From Sordariomycetes sp. S80-01Y (Eukaryota > Ascomycota > Sordariomycetes): a stretch of DNA of 64,000 nt. The notes beneath the pieces were generated by a model, which saw only the letters and a list, made by a program, of their open reading frames with translations, had not been told where the DNA came from and did no database searches. Where the stretch lies: contig JAXQJY010000025.1 in assembly GCA_037042185.1 (NCBI GenBank), positions 1,364,001 through 1,428,000 of the forward strand. Direction: 5' to 3'. Positions 22,058 to 34,502 of the stretch are shown piece after piece. A program made the position numbers and the translations under genes. Numbering within the stretch: the first letter of the stretch is position 1; each line of letters opens with the position of its first letter.

Positions 22058-25000
22058 ATGGAGAAATCAGGAGGGCCAAGTGTTGGGCAGCCTCCAAACA
22101 TGGGCGGGGACAGCGGTGGTCAACAGAAGAAGCCACGGCACCAACAACCTGTGAATAGGAAACGGACAAAAACCGGCTGTCTAAGTGAGTCTTCCGGTGG
22201 AATTTTATACCTGCTCGAGGGGCCGGCTGACTCCCATCACAGCTTGTCGCAAGAGACGCATCAAGTGCGACGAGGGCAGACCCACATGCAACAATTGCAT
22301 CAAGTCTAAGAGAATCTGCGAAGGTTATAATCAAAGGGTCATATTCAAAGATCCCATCGGTGCTCACCCTTTCGTAGGCCCTTTCGGCGCCCAAGGGTAT
22401 ATGCAAGGCGCGGCGCACCCACTTCAGCTCGCCTCGCAACAGGCACGCAGACCAGGAATGACCGGCTTGCCTACGATAGCTCCCAGACCGCCGACCTATG
22501 ACTATTACGCTGGGTTACCCGCCAACCAATACGGCAACGCAATACAGCCTGCTTTCCCTGTAGCAGGTGCCCCTGGACACGACTACGCCTTTGGTGCGTA
22601 CCCCCTCGGCGATCCGTATGCCCAACAGCGCAACCCACTAGTCACTATGGGCCAGTTCGCTCAACCTCAACATGCTGAATACTTGCCGCCTTCGCGTGGA
22701 ATAGCACACCACGGCTTCCAGCAACCACTCGCGCCTCATCAAACCCAACAGGATTTGCCAGACATGGCAGGATCACAATACGGCGTTCCTACCGCGTCGG
22801 GCCATCTCGATGTCAATGAGCACCCTCAGATGGCACAGCCAATCGCAGAAGCCCAAAACAATAACTTTCTCGCTTCTCAGACAACTGATGGAGACCATTA
22901 CTGGAGTGACGAGGAGGCTTCGATTGCCGGTTCGGATGACGACGGTGCACAACTCCTGGGATCCCAGCTGAGGGTCGTGCTCCAGAGAGGCCCTCAAGCG
23001 GCAGGTTATCAATATAGCGGCATGGACTCCTTCTCTCGTTCAGCCAATGACGCAGCTCTGGGGCAATATATGAGCACCCCTCACGCGGATGAGTTGAAAA
23101 ATGAAGCGAAGAGGAAGCTCTTCGAACACTTCATGAGGGTGACTGGCCCGACCATGTCTCTTTACGAACGCCATCCCTTCGATCCTGCTGAAAAGATGGA
23201 AGTCTTGAACAACCCATTCATACGTCGTGATACCAAAGGACACAATATCTGGACTGGTAAGATAACCCAAGCTCACCGCACAGACAGGGAGACTGAACCT
23301 AATAGACACCTTTCCACTGTTGTCACTACAACATCCGGTCCTTCTACATGCTATGCTTGCCCTTGCAAGTCTCCAGGTCTCTCACCTCCAAGGTACTCCC
23401 GCCACGGCGGCGCACAAGCATTATCATATCGCCATTCGGCGCGTTGCAAGAAATGTTAAGTCACCATTGAGGAGATTGCAGCCCGCAACGCTCGCCGCAA
23501 CACTGTTGCTGGCTTACTATGAAGTTTGGAACTCGGAGCATACACGTTGGGCCAGCCATCTGTATGGCGCACGCACCCTGTTTCAAGAGATGCCCATGAG
23601 ACGAATGGGGCGGCGTTGCTTGCCGGCTAAGAGCTTGCGGGCAAGACAAGCTCTGACACAGGCCTTTGACTTCTCGGAAATGGGTAGTGCGCTGCCTGAG
23701 GATCCCAACCGCCTCGACTTTGAGCTTTTGACAAAGATCACGGGCTCCGCAGTAACCGCAGACGATTACTGCTTACGGGATACTCATGTTCTTCGTCAAG
23801 GTAACAATTCTGTGTCTGACAAGGACATCGAGGAATTTGAGAACCTCCGTGACCTCTTTTGGTGGTATTGCAAGATGGATGTGTATCATACCATTTTAGG
23901 GGGGACCAAACTATTGTCTGTTACTCTCGAAACTATTTGCTGAGTTTGTGGAAAGCTAACAAGGCTAGCATGAGCTACGAACATTGGACTCAATGTCCAC
24001 CAAGAGCGCCAGTGTCCAGTATAAGCGGGATGTTAGTCAAACCAACTTACCCCTCCTACGTGCTACGCGTGCGGAGCTAACAACGCGAAAAGCTATGGAA
24101 CCTATGACCACTTGATGCTCCTGCTCGGTCGATTAGCGCACTTTTCTAGTACCGACTTGGCTCGAAAACGCCGAGTAAGCCGCGCCAAAGGCCCCCCTCC
24201 GGGTGGCTCATCGCCACCTCCTTTCCCGGGAATGCTCCCAACTGAAGGTACCTTTCGGACTCCAATGGGGTTCAGTCCCCCAAAGAGGTCGAACCAGGCA
24301 CCGGATCAGTTTGAAGACCCTGACCCCCAAGCGAGCTATCGAAAGGCTCTCTCAGAATGGGAAGGCATCAAGGAGGCGTTCGAGGCACTGAGGCGGACCC
24401 TCGGTCCTGAATTCCAGCCTCTAGGTCGCGAGTATGCGGACCCAGGAGGTACTCTATTCGGTGACAACGAGCAGTACAGAACCTTCTCTGTTGCAGGAAT
24501 TTGGATGAACTTTCATATGGGACTTATCCACCTTCAACGCAGCCATCCCAACATGCCGCCAACTGCAATGCAGTCAGTAGGCTTTGCAGCTAAGAATACA
24601 CACGCCTCTGCTGTACGAGTTGGACGCATTGCTATAGGATTAGCAACCGACCTGTCGAAGGCTACCGAAGTGAATACGGTGTTAGCCGCTGCGTTGGTTG
24701 AGAGCGCTTTCTGTCTTTTCGTCGCCGCCGTTCAGGTAAGTATTCTAATTCAAAAACGACGGGCACAGTCTCATACTCAATAGTACCAAGATGACGCGCA
24801 GCGGAAGTGGGTGGTCAGCTGGATGCACAACATTACGCGACTCACGGGATGGAAGTCTGCTCGACAAATTGCCGATGGCTGCGAGTCCGCTTGGAGCAAA
24901 GCTGCACAGCTAGGCAAAGGACCTCCTTATGAGCGCCAGTATGAGCCTCATGAGATTCAACACGCCAAGCAATCAATTTGGAACAACGCGCGCCGCATCG

Positions 25001-25182
25001 ACAGGGTGATACAAGAGATCGATTATGAGGGCGGCAACAATGATAGGCGCATTGTTGTTGCTGGGGCTGAGAGGGCGCATTATGCATTGGGTCTCCTCGG
25101 CGTCGAAGATGATATGGAATACTTGGATCTCAAGGACGAAGCCTTCAATCGCGGATCAAGTGGTGTTACGCAGAGCAACTGA
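22058..25182 (+). CDS. Zn2Cys6 transcription factor
   Basis: Six exons, 22058-22184, 22243-23256, 23306-23915, 23969-24031, 24093-24735 and 24784-25182, encode 951 residues with all phases matching. The binuclear zinc cluster has cysteines at 41, 44, 51, 58, 61 and 68 (C-X2-C-X6-C-X6-C-X2-C-X6-C); the TGCLTCRKRRIKCDE core is completed across intron 1. A Gln/Pro/Gly/Tyr-rich stretch follows (about 80-280). The second half resembles the fungal-specific transcription factor region (HPVLLHAMLALASLQ, YYEVWN, FWWYCKMDVY, YGTYDHLMLLLGRL). The fourth exon is only 63 nt, and the intron before it has an unusual donor (GTCTGT at 23916) but a good branch site and restores the frame. The target pathway is unknown; neighbours are housekeeping genes. 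The stop lies 219 bp from the convergent proteasome gene. Confidence 0.9.
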
Positions 25183-25401
25183 AGTCAGGTCCCCGGAAGA
25201 ACTTCTAACACATGGCTGATGAAACCAGTGGAGGCGTTCCTTGGGTTGCAGGTGGACAGGGTCATTTCCACTTTACATTAATGTTACATATTGCTAGCTT
25301 GAGCTATACAATACATAGCGGCGGCAGCTTTCGAAACTCGTGGGGCGTTGAGCGCGTGGGTTGGGAATATCAGGTCTCTCTATTTGTGCTGAAAGGCCCC
25401 C

Positions 25402-26238
25402 TCAGTTGGCTGGCAGTCTATCCACGACCTCGGCCATCTCCTTGTCTGTGTATATCCTAAAGCCTTTGTCTTTTGTGACGCTGGCCAGCTGCACGTTCTT
25501 GTGATCGAGCTTCTCCTCCATAACCTGCTTCAGAGTTTTGAGCACCAAGGTCTCGGCGTCCTCGAGAGTAAGGGACTGATTGAGTCAGTGGTTGCGCCTT
25601 TGCTTTGGAGGAGACTTCTGCTCACCTTATGATACTCATTCTGGAGCTCCGCCTGGGCACCTTCCGAGCCAGAGCCGATAGCTTTGGCATCATACCGGTA
25701 GAAAGTCCCACTGGGCTCCGCGTGAAACAGTTGAGGCCCGTTCTCATCATGCCCGGCAATCAACAACGCCACACCAAATGGCCTACTCATGATAGTCTCC
25801 TCGCCATCTGCGCCCTCGCCGAATCGCAGCGCCAAATCACAGATCGCCTGCGTTGTGCTCTCCACGCCCAGCGGCTCGTTGTAGTTGAAGGTGTGGCTCT
25901 GGCACTCAACACGGGCGTGCTCAACCATAGATCGGGCATCGGCTTGGAGACCGGACATGGCGCAGCCGATGTGGCGGTCGATCTCGACGATTTTCTCGAC
26001 AGAGGAGGTCTCAAGGAGGGTGGACGTCACGCGCTTCTCGACGCCGAGGATGACGCCTTCGGAGGTTGCGACGCCGATAGCTGTTGAGCCGAGCTTGATG
26101 GCTTCGAGAGAGTATTCGACTTGGAAAAGGCGGCCTTCGGGGGAGAAGGTGTTGATCCCCCGGTCTGGAGGGGTTAGCTTGAGTGAAGTCGGAGGGATGG
26201 CGGGGGAGCTGACCGTATTCTGATCGGGCCATAAACAT
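25402..26238 (-). CDS. PUP2: 20S proteasome subunit alpha-5
   Basis: Exons 26214-26238, 25626-26164 and 25402-25575 give 245 residues. The 25-nt first exon supplies MFMARSEY and completes the alpha-subunit signature [21 protein letters not shown] just after the intron. The following [16 protein letters not shown], the alpha-5 type [12 protein letters not shown] and the late [12 protein letters not shown] (joined across intron 2) identify alpha-5 rather than another alpha subunit. Alpha-5 is a structural, non-catalytic member of the outer rings that gate entry to the 20S core. The start context is GCCAAGATGT. A longer unspliced minus-strand frame from 26348 gives a wrong N-terminus. It is divergent with the GCP2 gene. 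Confidence 0.95.
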
Positions 26239-26729
26239 CTTGGCGGTGTTGGAAGCCGAGGGCTTGTGGTTGGGATCTGCGAAGTGGAGGTGGAAGGAGG
26301 GAGACTGGTGGTTGTAAGGAGGATTGGGCGTGGGGTTGTAAACTTCAAGTCGCTTGGTTGGAGCTTGACGACGTCAAGATGGAGGGACGTTAGGCAAGCG
26401 TAGAGGTACGCCAGCGAGCTACCATGCCAGAGCTTGGTAATTGGTCGGAAACGGGGCTCTCACCGCGCAGCCGCTAGCGGTTGCGCCTGCCGCACCTGCC
26501 TCACCTTAGGTATCGCCGGGGCCGCATTTACTGTCTTCCGGGCCACGACGCGCTCTGTGTAAGTCGCGTCTCAGTGGGATTGGGCAGCGGCTTACCCCAC
26601 GATCTTGCATGCCTTGCCCGACCCGTGAGACGCGGCATGATCGACGACAAGCAGATAATATCGGCCATGCCATGATAATTGACTGCAGGCAAAATCCACG
26701 ACAGGCTCTGCGCCGCCCATGTAGTCGCA
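26239..26729. promoter_or_regulatory. Divergent intergenic region PUP2 / GCP2
   Basis: About 490 bp separate the two divergent start codons, so the region should hold both promoters. I see no clear proteasome-associated control element (GGTGGCAAA-type) and no TATA box that stands out. Confidence 0.4.
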
Positions 26730-29556
26730 ATGTCTACCAACCCCGCCAGAGCGTCCAGTCGCGCAACAAGCAGCTTTCCAGACGACGGGCGGCCCCGCCC
26801 CTCGAATAGCTTTCGAAGTCAACAGACAACCTCCGACGCGCACAAGAAAGCCTCGTCACCACAGCCGACATATGCCCAAAATACGTCCACGGCGCATAAG
26901 AGGACGGCATCGGGCAACCCCAGGCCTGTGAGCAGGACAGCCGAGGAGCGGCAGTACGAAAGCACGAGGGTAACGGAGAGGAGCTATGAGGCGCGATTGC
27001 AGAAAATGAGGCCGATTGCGAGGACGCCGGAAGAAGGGCAGCGACGGGGTTTGCAGCCCGAGAAGAGGCCTTCTGAAGTGCCGAGGCAAAAGATCCCCGA
27101 GGCGAGGTCGAGGGCAGAAACACCACAAGCTCCATGGAACCCAGAAGTCACATTATTACCACACACAACGGCACCGCTCGCTTCCCGAATATCCATACCA
27201 CCGCTATCCTCTACTGTACCCCAGATGCCGCAACCCAAACCATTGAGTGAACTGAGCTTGGAGGTACAAGAGGCGGCTATAGTGGAGGATCTCCTGTACG
27301 TCTTCATGGGCTTCGAAGGCCAGTACATCCGTTTCGCGAAAGGCTACAACCCGGATGAGGAGAGGGATCGATTAACGGGTCCGACGTTCAAAATAATGCC
27401 GGGGCTGGATCCAAGTTTACACGACCTCACGCAGTCAATGTTGAAGATGGCAACATATTACTCGGCGTTGGAGACTTTTGTGGACGTGCAAAGCCGAGAG
27501 CATTACGGCGCCGTCAGCCATGCTCTGTGTGCATCGATACGGAAGTTCCTACAGGATTACCTGGTCATGATTGCGCAGCTAGAAACGCAATTTCTCACGA
27601 GCGATACGTTCACGGTGCATGTACTCAACATTCAGACGGTGTCGACACAACAGATGCTGCTGCAGCTTTATTCATTAGCCCAGGAGCTTCTGAAACGCAA
27701 CAAACTGCTGGACGACGACAGCGATGATGACGACGATGACGATGCGGACGACTACGACAACATTTTGGAGAATCTGAGGGACGGCGGAGACCTGATACCA
27801 GGGAATATGACGGGCAGTAAGATCTGTAAGGGCGGCGCAGCAATCGGGCTGGTCACGAAGCGGCTGGAGTTCATGTCAGGCGACCCAGCGGCTCGGGCGT
27901 TGCTCACAACATTACTTCGGGATGCAAGCAGGCCGTACATGGTGATGCTGAATGAGTGGCTGCATCATGGAGGCATCAATGACCCCCATTCCGAGTTTCT
28001 GATCAAGGAGCAGAAGAGCATACGCAGGGAACGCCTAGAGCAAGACTATACTGATGAGTACTGGGAGAGAAGGTACACAGTCCGCGACAACGATGTTCCA
28101 CCGCAACTCGAAAGCGTCAAGGAGAGGGTCCTGCTGGCAGGGAAGTACCTCAACGTTGTCCGAGAATGCGGAGGTGTGGATGTGAGCAAAGTCGTAAAGG
28201 ACGTCCCGACGTCGTTTGACGACCCCCGGTTCCTCGAGAATGTCAACAACGCCTACGCGCATGCAAATGAGGCTCTCATGCAACTCCTGCTGACGACGCA
28301 TGATCTACCTTCACGACTCCAGTCCCTCAAGCATTACTTCTTCCTCGATCCATCAGACTACTTCAACTACTTCCTCGAACTCGGTGCGTCGGAACTGCGC
28401 AAGCCTGTGCAAAAAGTCAATACGAGCAAGCTACAGTCGCTTCTGGATCTTGTCCTTAGGCAGCCAGGCAGTATCGTGTCTCTTGACCCCTTCAAAGAGG
28501 ACGTCAAGGTTGAGATGAACGAAGTCACCTTGACGAAGTCTCTTCAACGCGTCGTTAATATCACGGGCATTGAGCAGGGTGAGGGTCTCCAACCTCTGGC
28601 CAATCAATCCAATGAGAACGACAAGAACGCTACTGGATTTACGTCTTTGCAGCTCGATTACGCGGTGCCTTTCCCCGTATCGCTTGTGATCAGTAGAAAA
28701 ACAGTCTGGCGATATCAAGCTCTGTTCCGCTACCTCCTCTCCCTGCGGTATCTTGAGTCGCAGCTATCAACGACGTGGCAAACCCAAACCCGCGGCATCA
28801 GCTGGGGCCACAAAGGCTCGAGTCGAAAGCTTGAGATCTGGAAGAGGAGAGTCTGGACGTTGCGAGCGCGGATGTTAGTTTTCGTCCAGCAATTGCTGTA
28901 TTTTTGCACAGCCGAGGTCATCGAGCCCAACTGGACCAAGTTCATGTCACGCCTCAACATCAAGGGAGAGACCCAGGACAAACGACCAGATGGTTATATG
29001 AGGACTGTCGACCAGTTGATGCAGGACCACGTGGATTTTCTGGACACCTGTCTGAAGGAGTGTATGCTAACCAACAGCAAGCTCCTAAAGGTACGCCATC
29101 ATCATGAGACCCCCTCTCGTCTCCCACCGAAATGAACGGCCCAACTGACCCGCCCAGATCTACTCCAAGCTGATGCAAACGTGCACCATCTTCGCCGCCT
29201 ACACTAACTGGCTCACGCGCGAGCTTGAAAAGTCCGATCCGGATCTTTCTAGCGACAACAAGCCCAAGACCATGACCAACGACCAGTGGGCGCGCTTCCA
29301 AGCCACCCGCCAACGATCATCCGCGTCACATGACGCCTCCACCGCCGGTGATGCGGAAGGGAGGATAGACAATCTGTTCGAAATCATCAAGAAGTGGGAG
29401 ACGAACTTCTCGAGGCACTTGCAGATTCTGCTGGATGTGCTGAATCATTACGCTGCGACCGAGACAGTCGCGTTGCTGAGTCTCTGCGCAAGGCTAAGCA
29501 CCGCCAACCAGGGCACAGAATATGCGGGACTGAGGAATGAGGAGGATGGGGGTTGA
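26730..29556 (+). CDS. Gamma-tubulin complex component GCP2 (Spc97/Alp4 type)
   Basis: Exons 26730-29090 and 29158-29556 encode 919 residues. The start MSTNPARAS at 26730 is the first ATG of the long frame. Residues 1 to about 170 are basic, Ser/Pro-rich and probably disordered. The GCP core then begins with VQEAAIVEDLLYVFMGFEGQ and continues through HDPHSEF-like (NDPHSEFLIKE), YWERRYTVR, LLAGKYLNVVRECGG, DYFNYFLELGASELRKPV, LDYAVPFPVSLVIS and DFLDTCLKECMLTN, all characteristic of GCP2 rather than GCP3. An acidic Asp-rich insert lies near 27709-27760. GCP2 and GCP3 with gamma-tubulin form the small complex that nucleates microtubules at the spindle pole body. The intron near the 3' end (GTACGC...CCCAG) restores the family C-terminus. 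Confidence 0.94.
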
Positions 29557-30080
29557 TGTGGGTTGTCAGGCGCACTGATTGTAGCCATTGAAGTTAATGA
29601 GATACCACGTCTTTGTTTGGATGCCTGTGACTTCAATACATGTGACATGGAACCATCGAGACTTTACCCATGTACATGTCAAGATGCGTGGCGAAGGGGT
29701 TCATAAGGTAAACACAATAAGGTAGGGTGAAACTAGGGGGGCCAGACTGAAAAGTGGCTATCTTTGCCTCAAGTAGTGATTAGATCCTGCCTTGGTATCC
29801 TTTTGCCCACCCAACTAACTACCGCTCCCTACAAGCCAAACTCTCGTGTGAACCAGTTGTATCGACCGGCCCCCAATACTAGCGTATGCGGTTCTAAAGA
29901 TCATCATTCGTTTCAGTCGAAGATTCAACTGCCAAGAACAGCAGCCAACCCGAAATCCCAAAGAAATCAACCTGAACGAACCCCGTCTGAAAGTCCAAAA
30001 CTCCCGATGAGATGCCATTCGTGTATGCCAACACCATTCACCTCATAATTCGTGATTCATCCCTTCGATCATCGCAGTGA
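29557..30080. other. Convergent 3' region GCP2 / SNF2 gene
   Basis: About 520 bp lie between two convergent stop codons. No supported gene is seen; short frames such as 29764-30048 have no family resemblance. Likely 3' untranslated regions of both genes. Confidence 0.4.
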
Positions 30081-33000
30081 TCACTTGAAAAGATCCCGCA
30101 GTTCGTCGAGAAGCTTCGGCGCAGCCTTTTCTTTGCTCCTATCCATGCTCAGGCTGGCGAGTTTCTTCTTTTTATCTTGAAGCTTAAGCATATCTCCCTC
30201 AAAACTGTTGTTCATGATGTAACGGATGCACTTGACAGGGCGCTTTTGGCCGAGGCGATGCACACGGTCAATGGCTTGAGCCTCTGCGGCGGGGTTGAAC
30301 TGAGGCTCCATGACGTACACGTTGTTGCCCGCCGTAAGGTTGAGTCCCAGACCACCAGCCATGATGGACACAAGGATGACGTGAACGGAATTGTCGTCGC
30401 GGAAAGCATCCATTGCTTGCGTGCGTGCTTTGCGGCTCATACTGCCGTCGAGACGAGTGAAGGTTATGCCAGCGGCCTTCAGGGCAAATTCGATCAGATC
30501 TAGATGGGAAGTCCAACCTGAAAAGACCACCGACTTGTAAGGAGGCTCGTCGGGATTGATCTCGCTTTGAGCCTTATTCTGAAGGAGGTCCTCAACCAGT
30601 GCCTTCGTCTTGGTGTGAGGCCCGCTGTAGCCTTCAAAGGTTTTCTTTCCTGGCTTGGCCGGCTCTTCTGGATGGCCATCGTGCTCGACTTCAAAGTCCT
30701 TGCGGGTCAAGGCAGCATATCCGAAACGGACGTGAGCCTTGCAGGTTGGGCAATTGCCAGATGTGGCGCTTTGATGGTTGAAAAGCTGCACACTATCCCT
30801 GTAATCTTTGATGCATTCGGTGCAGAAGATGTGAAAGCACGACGTCATGGTGCCAATCACATCGTTTGGGTTCCCGTCAGTTTCGCCGCCTGAGTTGGGA
30901 TCACCGGGCCCGATCTTCTTCGAGCAGCCGGCGCAATTGTCATTGTTGGTTTCCTGCATGAGGGCAAGCATCTCGAGCGCCTTCCGATGCGTCAGAGCTG
31001 GTTTCTCATCCTCTTCATCGTCAAGGCTAATAGCCGTGTCTGCCGTGCTGCCCTGAATGGCGTCCAAGTCCTCTTGGTTCAGTAGATCCTTGCCGTGGGC
31101 ACAAAGCAAGCGAAGTCGGAGGATAGCCTTCAGGATGTGAATGTAGGTGCTACCACCCAAGGCTTTGCCCCCGGTGTTAGAGAGAGCTTTGACCCTATCT
31201 TTCGCGTTACGTGAAAATAGGTCATAGAGCACTCTCTCTTGGGGAGCGAAGTCGAGCTTGACGAGTTTGTCTTCACGGTGAGGCAAATCGATTTTGTCTT
31301 TAAGGCGTCGCAGAGTCACAGTGTCCACGAGAATTCGCAGCTTGGTGACGACATTAGGATCGCCAGCTTTGAATGGTTCCATGATGTAGCGATTGAACTT
31401 GCTGCGATGATCGAAGGGGGTGAGACGCAAGAAAGCGAGAAGAGATCCAAGATCATCAAGGCGGTTCTGTACTGGGGTTCCGGTCACCGCCCATCGTCTC
31501 TGTGCTTGCAGACGCACAATCGACTTAAAGATGTACGTGGCCTGCTCGCGAATCATATGTGCCTCGTCCAGAACAACACGGAACCATCCTAGCTGCTCCA
31601 GTGGGTATGAACCAGGCTTGCCCTTGTTCTTGTCGGACAGCTCGTGCGAAACTGATCCATAGGTGGTGATAATCAGATCGAACTCAGCAAGCCTGGCTAC
31701 GTTTTTGATGCGATTTGATCCGTGATAGACGTGGTATGTCAGGCCTCCCTCCTTAACATGAGCCTTAATCTGCTCTTCCCAGTTCGCAATTGTGCTCAAG
31801 GGGCAGACAAGCAGGGTTGTTTTGGCATTCATCGTAAGTGATGTCAGGTTCAAGGAGGGCTGTGAAAGCATGGCATCGTTCTTCGTTGACTTGGTCTCGG
31901 GGGCGCTTGGTTGCTTTGGGGGAGTCTCAGCCCAAGCATGTGCTGCGTCCCCAGAGCTTGCCACAAGGGCCAAGATGCTCAAGGTCTTTCCAAGACCCAT
32001 CATATCCGCAAGGATCCCACCACGGGTCTCGACCGGTGGTTCCTTAACCGTCTGATCGGTAATGACATTGTAATACCGCTTCTCCTCCTTTGCCGTCGTC
32101 TTGACTTTCCAGAAAGATGTCAGGAGCTTCTCGTCTGGGTTTGTGTGACGAAGATCCTCCCTGGCCTGCATGAAAAAGAGGCCTTGTTTCTGGTGCCTAA
32201 GTAGCGGGGTTGTGATCATCTCGTGCGGCTCAGCCAGGGGTAGATCTTCGCTCTTCACCAGCGAATCGAAGACACCGTTGATCTCGGACTTGACCTCCTC
32301 CACAGTCCGGGCTGTACTTGAAGAGAGCCCTGAGTAGGCACCTCCGCCACTATTCTGTGGGGCGTAGCTCCTGGCCGGTTGAGGCTGATACTGGGCAACG
32401 TGTGGGTTGTGAAGCTTGATGCCCGCCTGAACTATATTAGGGCTTACCAGCCTGATGCCGTGTCGGCTGAGCCAAACACCGACGTTCTTGGCGTACTTCC
32501 TCGGTCCATAAAGCGTTACGTCCATAGAGTAGGCGCGAGAGCAGGGTTGGCCTGGAATATCCCCCGGGCGCTTTGGCTGTGGTGGTAGCCTTGAGTCCGT
32601 CCTCAAATAAATTCTGGAGTCAAGAAGCGGCGAAAGGCCCTGCGCGCAGGCGGGATCAAGTTGCCCTATGATCTCTCGAGTGTGGTCGTAAGCTGATATG
32701 ATGTTTGTTCTGTTATCGCTTTGTCGCTTCAGCACGACCTTGACCATAGGCTGATAGTTGGGTCCGAATTGCGTAAATGCGCCTGGTTTAGGCGATGGAA
32801 TGACAGCACAGTTGAGACTCGTCTTGATCTGGCCGTAACACACCTCTTCCTCGCGAGGGTCCTTGTTACCCGCAGAATCGTCTGCTTGTCCTGCGGCTGT
32901 CAGAACTGCCCACATTTAACAGACAAAAGTAGACCTACCATCTGTCAGATCCACTGTCAACGCTTGAGGTGTAAAAGCGCCATTTCCGCCCGAGGCTTGA

Positions 33001-33575
33001 CGTTGATCGTTGAGCGCCTGTCCAAGAACACCACTGCCGCCTCTAACAGCCATCTTGGTGCCTTTCTGAACTTCCTCGTCGTCAACTCTGCGCCGCTTGG
33101 GTTGAGGGACTTCAGAGCGATCTTGGATGTGATGAACACGCTCGACGAAGTTGCCTGGTCCAAGTCCGTTTCGAGGCTGGCTGTCTGGGGGTGTCGAGGC
33201 GCCACTAGCGGGTCCAACCGAGGCAGCACCATTCGGCGTCGCGAACTGAAACATGACTGAAGAATCCGAATCCGGAGGAGCTGAGGCTCGCGAAGGAGTT
33301 CGGTTCGGAGTAGGTGAAGGGATTGAGCGCGTATTCGGCTGCTGCGGGGGCGTTGGGGTGACAGGCTTGCGGCCTGGCTGGAGGAGGGCCGCGGGATTCC
33401 AAGTCGGTGCCTTGGTTCTCGGCAGGTTGTTCATACCTAGACGCCTAGAGTCAATACTGCTCGTTGGTGGCAGCGAAGTTGGTCTGGAGCTTTGAGGTGT
33501 TGCAAGATGTTTGAGGGTGGAGTGAGAAGAAGCAGACAACGAAGGAGCCGCAAGAGGCATACCGTTTGACGACAT
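30081..33575 (-). CDS. HLTF/Rad5-type SNF2 ATPase with RING finger
   Basis: Exons 32939-33575 and 30081-32890 (48-nt GTAGGT...CAG intron) give 1148 residues; an in-frame Met at 33878 could add 101 residues, but MSSNGMPL at 33575 is the more usual-looking start. The N-terminal ~210 residues are Ser/Pro-rich. A HIRAN-like segment (about 305-370, DVTLYGPRKYAKNVGVWL) is followed by the SNF2 ATPase: Walker A GGILADMMGLGKT near 504-516 and DEAH near 654-657. A C3HC4 RING sits between the helicase lobes (CAGC...CFHIFCTECI...CPTC, about 870-940). The C-terminal helicase lobe has DRVHRLGQKRPV. This order matches HLTF/Rad5-like enzymes, which remodel stalled forks and poly-ubiquitinate PCNA. I cannot tell true Rad5 from its HLTF-like paralogue without a tree. 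Confidence 0.92.
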
Positions 33576-34502
33576 GTTGCGAGAAAGGCAGTTGCCGACC
33601 CTCGGGTGGCAACTCGAACGATGACGGTGTAGCGAACGAATGCTCAAGTCTGAGACTGTTTGCCCACGCTCATCACAGGCTGGCTGACCAAGGTTGAGCA
33701 AGGATATGGCGTGAAGGTCCTGGCCAGGATGTGATGAAGATGAAATGGAGTAACGAAGCCGGCGAAGGTGGAAAGCGGAAGGATTAGACCGAACTCTCGA
33801 GGTGTGGGATCTAAATCGCTGAATATGGGATGAAGGTGTAAGTCGTAATTCTCTCTGGGTTCCTCCTCCGAAGGTCAAGCAATGAAGCAGGGGTTCATTG
33901 TACGGCTCTCACTCAACCTGGCAGTGAGGGAGGCAGCACATGTGAATATTCAGGGTGGTCCCGAAATAGCTTCGCGAGAAGCACGTGCCCTTTGCTGCGA
34001 CAAAATGCGTGAAGGGATAGGAGCGAGGGGAGAAAAGAGAGAATAAAGGTGGAAAATGCTGGAGCAGAAATTTGGTAGAGATGTTGTTGACGGCCGTGGA
34101 CTGGATTGGATTGGATTGGATGATGCATGACTCCAAGTCTGAGTCCTGAACGGAACTGGAGGGCAGAGGGCCGGCTGCCGTGAGAGTCGCGCCTGCCCGC
34201 CTGGCGCTGTTGACGCGCTGCTGGTCACCTGCACGGCAGTGTTTTAGAGGTGGTGTGGGGCTCTGTGTGGCCCGTGCTTTGCTAGGCTAGTAGGTGAGGC
34301 AAGGCAAGCAACAAGGCAGGCTGGCAGGGCAGCGCAAGGCTTTTCTGCAAGCGACCGTTCACTGGCGACTGTCCACGTGAGCATTCTCGCATGAAGCCTA
34401 TCGCAAGCATGCAGCAGAACCCGCGTTTGGTCTTCCATGTCCTTCTCTCCTCTAAGTGACTAACTTTGTATTATCGGCATCATGTGAGACACGCGGCTAG
34501 GT
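33576..34502. other. Intergenic: SNF2 gene leader and URA5 3' region
   Basis: No supported gene is seen. The left part is the upstream region of the SNF2 gene, with an open but unrecognised frame extension to 33878. A (TGGAT)x4 repeat lies at 34102-34121. The right part should hold the 3' untranslated region of URA5. Confidence 0.4.
34102..34121. repeat. Pentamer tandem repeat (TGGAT)x4
   Basis: Four perfect copies of TGGAT lie in non-coding DNA upstream of the SNF2 gene. Confidence 0.85.
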
